Source of the DNA: JAZNOL01 sp045580815
GTDB taxonomy: Bacteria > Bacillota > Clostridia > RUG12999
Direction of reading: 5' to 3'
NCBI GenBank assembly: GCA_045580815.1
Contig: JAZNOL010000012.1
Span: forward strand, 1-8,467
Length of the DNA stretch: 8,467 nucleotides
Part shown: positions 6,599 through 8,467 of the stretch, piece after piece
Position numbering within the stretch: position 1 is the stretch's first letter
How the letters are laid out: every line of letters starts with the position of its first letter
Translations under genes and position numbers: made by a program
Notes under the pieces: model-generated
What the model was told of the DNA's origin: nothing
Database searches by the model: none
What the model saw: the letters and a program-made list of their open reading frames with translations, nothing else

Positions 6599-6627
6599 TT
6601 GACAAAATTTTAAAAATGATATATAAT
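6599..6627 (+). promoter_or_regulatory. Consensus SigA-type promoter for the EamA transporter operon
   Basis: A perfect TTGACA (6599-6604), 17 bp, and a perfect TATAAT (6622-6627). The predicted start near 6634 gives a leader of about 67 bases in which I see no riboswitch-like structure. An imperfect symmetry (AATGA near 6568-6572 and TCATT at 6592-6596) lies between the two divergent -35 boxes and could be an operator. Confidence 0.85.
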
Positions 6628-6684
6628 AAATGGCGCAATTAAACTGTAAAAACAAGATGTATACAGAGCAAGCACCTAAAAACG

Positions 6685-6690
6685 AAAAGG
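6685..6690 (+). promoter_or_regulatory. Ribosome binding site selecting the TTG start of the EamA gene
   Basis: AAAAGG lies 10 bases before TTG 6701. The frame's first TTG (6692) is one base away, too near, and ATG 6710 is 19 bases away, too far. Confidence 0.6.
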
Positions 6691-6700
6691 ATTGATTTTT

Positions 6701-7576
6701 TTGAAAAAAATGGCATATGTTTACATAATTTTAGCCGGTATGCTGTGGGGGACATCCGGTATTTATGTTCATTTTCTTGCACCTATGGGGCTTTCGTCGG
6801 CACAAATGACCTGTATAAGAGGCGTTGTTGCGGTGGTTATATTGTCTGTATATGCTCTTGTGCGTGACAGAAAACTGTTTAAAGCAAATGTAAAACAGCT
6901 TTTACTTTATGCGCTTGGCGGTGTGTCAATGTATTTGACAGGAAGTTGTTATTTTGCATCAATGCAACTGACGTCCGTTTCAACGGCGGTTGTGCTCATG
7001 TACACTGCACCGATAATTGTTATGGTATATTCGGTTATGTTTCTGGGCGAAAAGCTTACTCCGCTTAAAACGGTGGCGGTTGTCTGCATGATTGTAGGTT
7101 GCGGATTTGTTTCCGGCATAATCGGAGGACTCAAATTTAATCTTGTTGGAATTATAGTCGGATTAATATCGGGCATTGCGTACAGCGCATATAACATCGT
7201 AACAAAAATACAAATGAAACAAAAATGCAATCCTGTAACAGCAAATATTTATTGTTTTGTGTTTGTAAGCATTATTGCTGTTGTGATTTCAAAACCGGGA
7301 CAAATAGTGAATGTGGCGGTGCAGAATCCGGTTTCTGTGTTGCTGATGATTGGTTGTGGAATATGCACATGTGTGCTGCCTTATTTTTTCTATACACTTG
7401 CACTCAAATCACTGCCGGCAGGAACTGTATCTGCAATGGGAGTTGTAGAACCTATGGCAGCAACGGTATTCAGCGTTACATTGCTGGGAGAGGTACTTGA
7501 TATTTATTCGATATGCGGAATTATCCTGATAGTTAGTGCAGTATTCATGCTCAGCAGAACAAACGAAACGGAGTGA
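6701..7576 (+). CDS. EamA/DMT-superfamily transporter
   Basis: A 291-residue drug/metabolite transporter of the EamA family with ten hydrophobic helices arranged as two repeats (about 7-140 and 146-285). The signature at the end of each repeat is clear: LMYTAPIIVMVYSVMFLGEKL (99-119) in the first and VVEPMAATVFSVTLLGEVL (248-266) in the second. AGMLWGTSGIY near the N-terminus (12-22) is typical. Members export or import amino acids, nucleobases, carboxylates or other metabolites; the substrate cannot be assigned. TTG 6701 is chosen because it is best spaced from AAAAGG and yields the usual short basic start (M-K-K-M-A-Y); ATG 6710 would lose three residues. It is the first gene of a two-gene operon, with its stop 5 bases before the lipoprotein start. 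Full length and intact. Confidence 0.92.
   Translation: MKKMAYVYIILAGMLWGTSGIYVHFLAPMGLSSAQMTCIRGVVAVVILSVYALVRDRKLFKANVKQLLLYALGGVSMYLTGSCYFASMQLTSVSTAVVLMYTAPIIVMVYSVMFLGEKLTPLKTVAVVCMIVGCGFVSGIIGGLKFNLVGIIVGLISGIAYSAYNIVTKIQMKQKCNPVTANIYCFVFVSIIAVVISKPGQIVNVAVQNPVSVLLMIGCGICTCVLPYFFYTLALKSLPAGTVSAMGVVEPMAATVFSVTLLGEVLDIYSICGIILIVSAVFMLSRTNETE
7570..7573 (+). promoter_or_regulatory. Ribosome binding site inside the end of the EamA gene
   Basis: GGAG lies 8 bases before GTG 7582 of the lipoprotein gene and overlaps the last codons of the transporter gene. The in-frame GTG at 7573 begins within this site and is therefore unlikely to be the start. Confidence 0.65.
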
Positions 7577-7581
7577 CAAAG

Positions 7582-8061
7582 GTGAGAAAATCAATTGCTA
7601 TGGTCTTGATTTTGGCAACACTTGTTTTGTTTTCTGCATGCGGAAGAAAAACTGGTGAGTTTACATCAAGTTCTGCATATGTTACACCTACAATGATGCA
7701 ACAATTGAAAGAAAATCTTAAAAAACTGCCGGAGGAGACAGAGAAAACAAAATCAAATGAAGAATCGACAGAAATTGAGGTAACCGCTGAAAATGAGGGT
7801 GATGAAGAGCAGGAAACTGTAGAACAAACAGCGTTGGCAGATGAGAAAAAAGAGAATGTGAAACCGACGGAAAACAATTCGGGAACAGCACAAAAGTCTC
7901 AAATAAATACAGTTGGAAGTGAAACAGTGGTTTATGTGACTAAAAACGGCAAAAAATTTCATAAGGTGTCAACTTGTAGTAATATGACATCGCCGCAGGA
8001 AATGACACGTAGTGAGGCGGAAGCATCAGGCAGAACATACTGTAAAAAGTGTTATGAATAA
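7582..8061 (+). CDS. Putative lipoprotein with acidic linker and C-terminal H/C/C/C (zinc-binding-like) motif
   Basis: A 159-residue predicted lipoprotein. The N-terminus has two basic residues, a hydrophobic stretch (5-17) and a lipobox LFSAC with lipid-attachment Cys20. Residues about 46-110 are a low-complexity, Glu/Thr/Lys-rich linker, probably disordered. Residues about 116-159 form a small module: VVYVTKNGKKFHKVSTC then a gap and RTYCKKC, with His127, Cys132, Cys154 and Cys157 as likely ligands. This pattern (Y-x-x-x-x-G-x-x-[YF]-H, x4-C, then C-x2-C) resembles the small Ada-like zinc modules found at the C-termini of secreted nucleases and other Firmicute surface proteins; the metal is inferred. 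After processing the module would face outside the membrane on a flexible tether. GTG 7582 is chosen from GGAG spacing. The 5-base gap from the transporter implies one mRNA. No enzyme domain is seen and the function is unknown. Confidence 0.85.
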   Translation: MRKSIAMVLILATLVLFSACGRKTGEFTSSSAYVTPTMMQQLKENLKKLPEETEKTKSNEESTEIEVTAENEGDEEQETVEQTALADEKKENVKPTENNSGTAQKSQINTVGSETVVYVTKNGKKFHKVSTCSNMTSPQEMTRSEAEASGRTYCKKCYE

Positions 8062-8104
8062 TAATAAAAATTTATATATAGAAATTTCCTGTGAATATAA
8101 ATGA

Positions 8105-8163
8105 CCTATTTGTTAAATATGCACAAAATAAAATAAATAGCAAAAAAACTGTTGACAAATAGG
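8105..8163. repeat. 12-bp inverted repeat overlapping the tRNA promoter -35
   Basis: CCTATTTGTTAA (8105-8116) and TTGACAAATAGG (8152-8163) are inverted copies with 11 of 12 positions matching (the odd pair is a G-T wobble), separated by 35 AT-rich bases. The right copy contains the complete -35 box of the tRNA promoter. It could be a protein-binding site or a weak hairpin at the end of the lipoprotein mRNA; there is no T-run after it. Confidence 0.4.
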
Positions 8164-8180
8164 GTTGAGTGTGGTATACT
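8152..8180 (+). promoter_or_regulatory. SigA-type promoter of the tRNA operon
   Basis: TTGACA (8152-8157), 17 bp, TATACT (8175-8180). The predicted start near 8187 is about 13 bases before the first tRNA, as expected for a stable RNA operon. Confidence 0.85.
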
Positions 8181-8199
8181 AATAGGGTAGCAAACAGTT

Positions 8200-8287
8200 G
8201 CTCGAGTGGCGGAACTGGCAGACGCACAGGACTTAAAATCCTGCGGGCTAATACCCCGTACCGGTTCGATTCCGGTCTCGAGCACCA
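8200..8287 (+). tRNA. tRNA-Leu (anticodon UAA)
   Basis: An 88-base class II tRNA with encoded CCA. The acceptor stem GCTCGAG / CTCGAGC (8200-8206 / 8277-8283) is perfect, the discriminator is A8284 and CCA is 8285-8287. The anticodon stem CAGGA/TCCTG encloses the loop CTTAAAA, giving anticodon TAA. A long variable arm (CGGG ... CCCG) and the T-loop TTCGATT complete it. It reads UUA codons, which are common in AT-rich genomes. Confidence 0.97.
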
Positions 8288-8301
8288 AAAAAATTCAATA
8301 T

Positions 8302-8378
<77 letters not shown>

Positions 8379-8387
8379 TTTATATGT

Positions 8388-8434
8388 ACACCAACATTCA
8401 CGGTATAACTGCCGTTAGTGTTGGTGTTGTTTTT
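8388..8434 (+). terminator. Intrinsic terminator of the tRNA operon
   Basis: A 16-bp stem (8388-8403 with 8412-8427, outer part ACACCAACA / TGTTGGTGT) has one mismatch and one G-T pair around an 8-base loop, and is followed by TGTTTTT. It begins 9 bases after the tRNA-fMet CCA. Confidence 0.9.
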
Positions 8435-8467
8435 GTTATATTAATTTGCTAATAAACTACATTGTTA

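Overview
The window looks like chromosomal DNA from a low-to-moderate GC, Gram-positive anaerobe of the Clostridia type. This is inferred from AT-rich intergenic regions, strong SigA-like promoters (TTGACA, 17 bp, TATAAT), purine-rich Shine-Dalgarno sites, frequent GTG/TTG starts and Clostridia-like protein families. No phage, plasmid, CRISPR or transposase gene is visible.

Layout. (1) 1-1872: AT-rich leader with an extended -10 promoter, then a SulP-family anion transporter with a C-terminal STAS domain. (2) 1891-5134: a strong promoter drives a three-gene + strand cluster: a compact SGNH/GDSL esterase (Axe2-like), an intergenic terminator hairpin, a second SGNH hydrolase with a large N-terminal beta-rich domain, and an M20-family metallo-amidohydrolase. 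Three hydrolases in a row suggest stepwise removal of acyl groups from a substrate, which the sequence does not identify. (3) 5155-5310: a 156-bp imperfect palindrome with AGGCTGTCTC ends and GC-rich inner hairpins. It lies between convergent genes, could terminate both, and resembles a non-autonomous (MITE-like) dispersed repeat. (4) 5334-6546: a - strand pair with a four-base ATGA overlap. The first gene is a CrtO-family (glycosyl-diaponeurosporenoate acyltransferase-like) membrane protein whose start appears to be ATT, and the second is a PAP2-family membrane phosphatase. Their promoter is divergent from the next operon. (5) 6599-8061: a ten-helix EamA/DMT transporter followed 5 bp later by a lipoprotein with an acidic linker and a C-terminal H/C/C/C putative zinc motif. 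(6) 8152-8434: a stable RNA operon with a consensus promoter, tRNA-Leu(UAA), initiator tRNA-fMet(CAU) and a strong terminator.

I do not see a clear new defence or mobile system. The most unusual items are the CrtO-PAP2 pair with its apparent non-canonical start, the esterase-esterase-amidohydrolase cluster split by a terminator, and the nested palindromic repeat.
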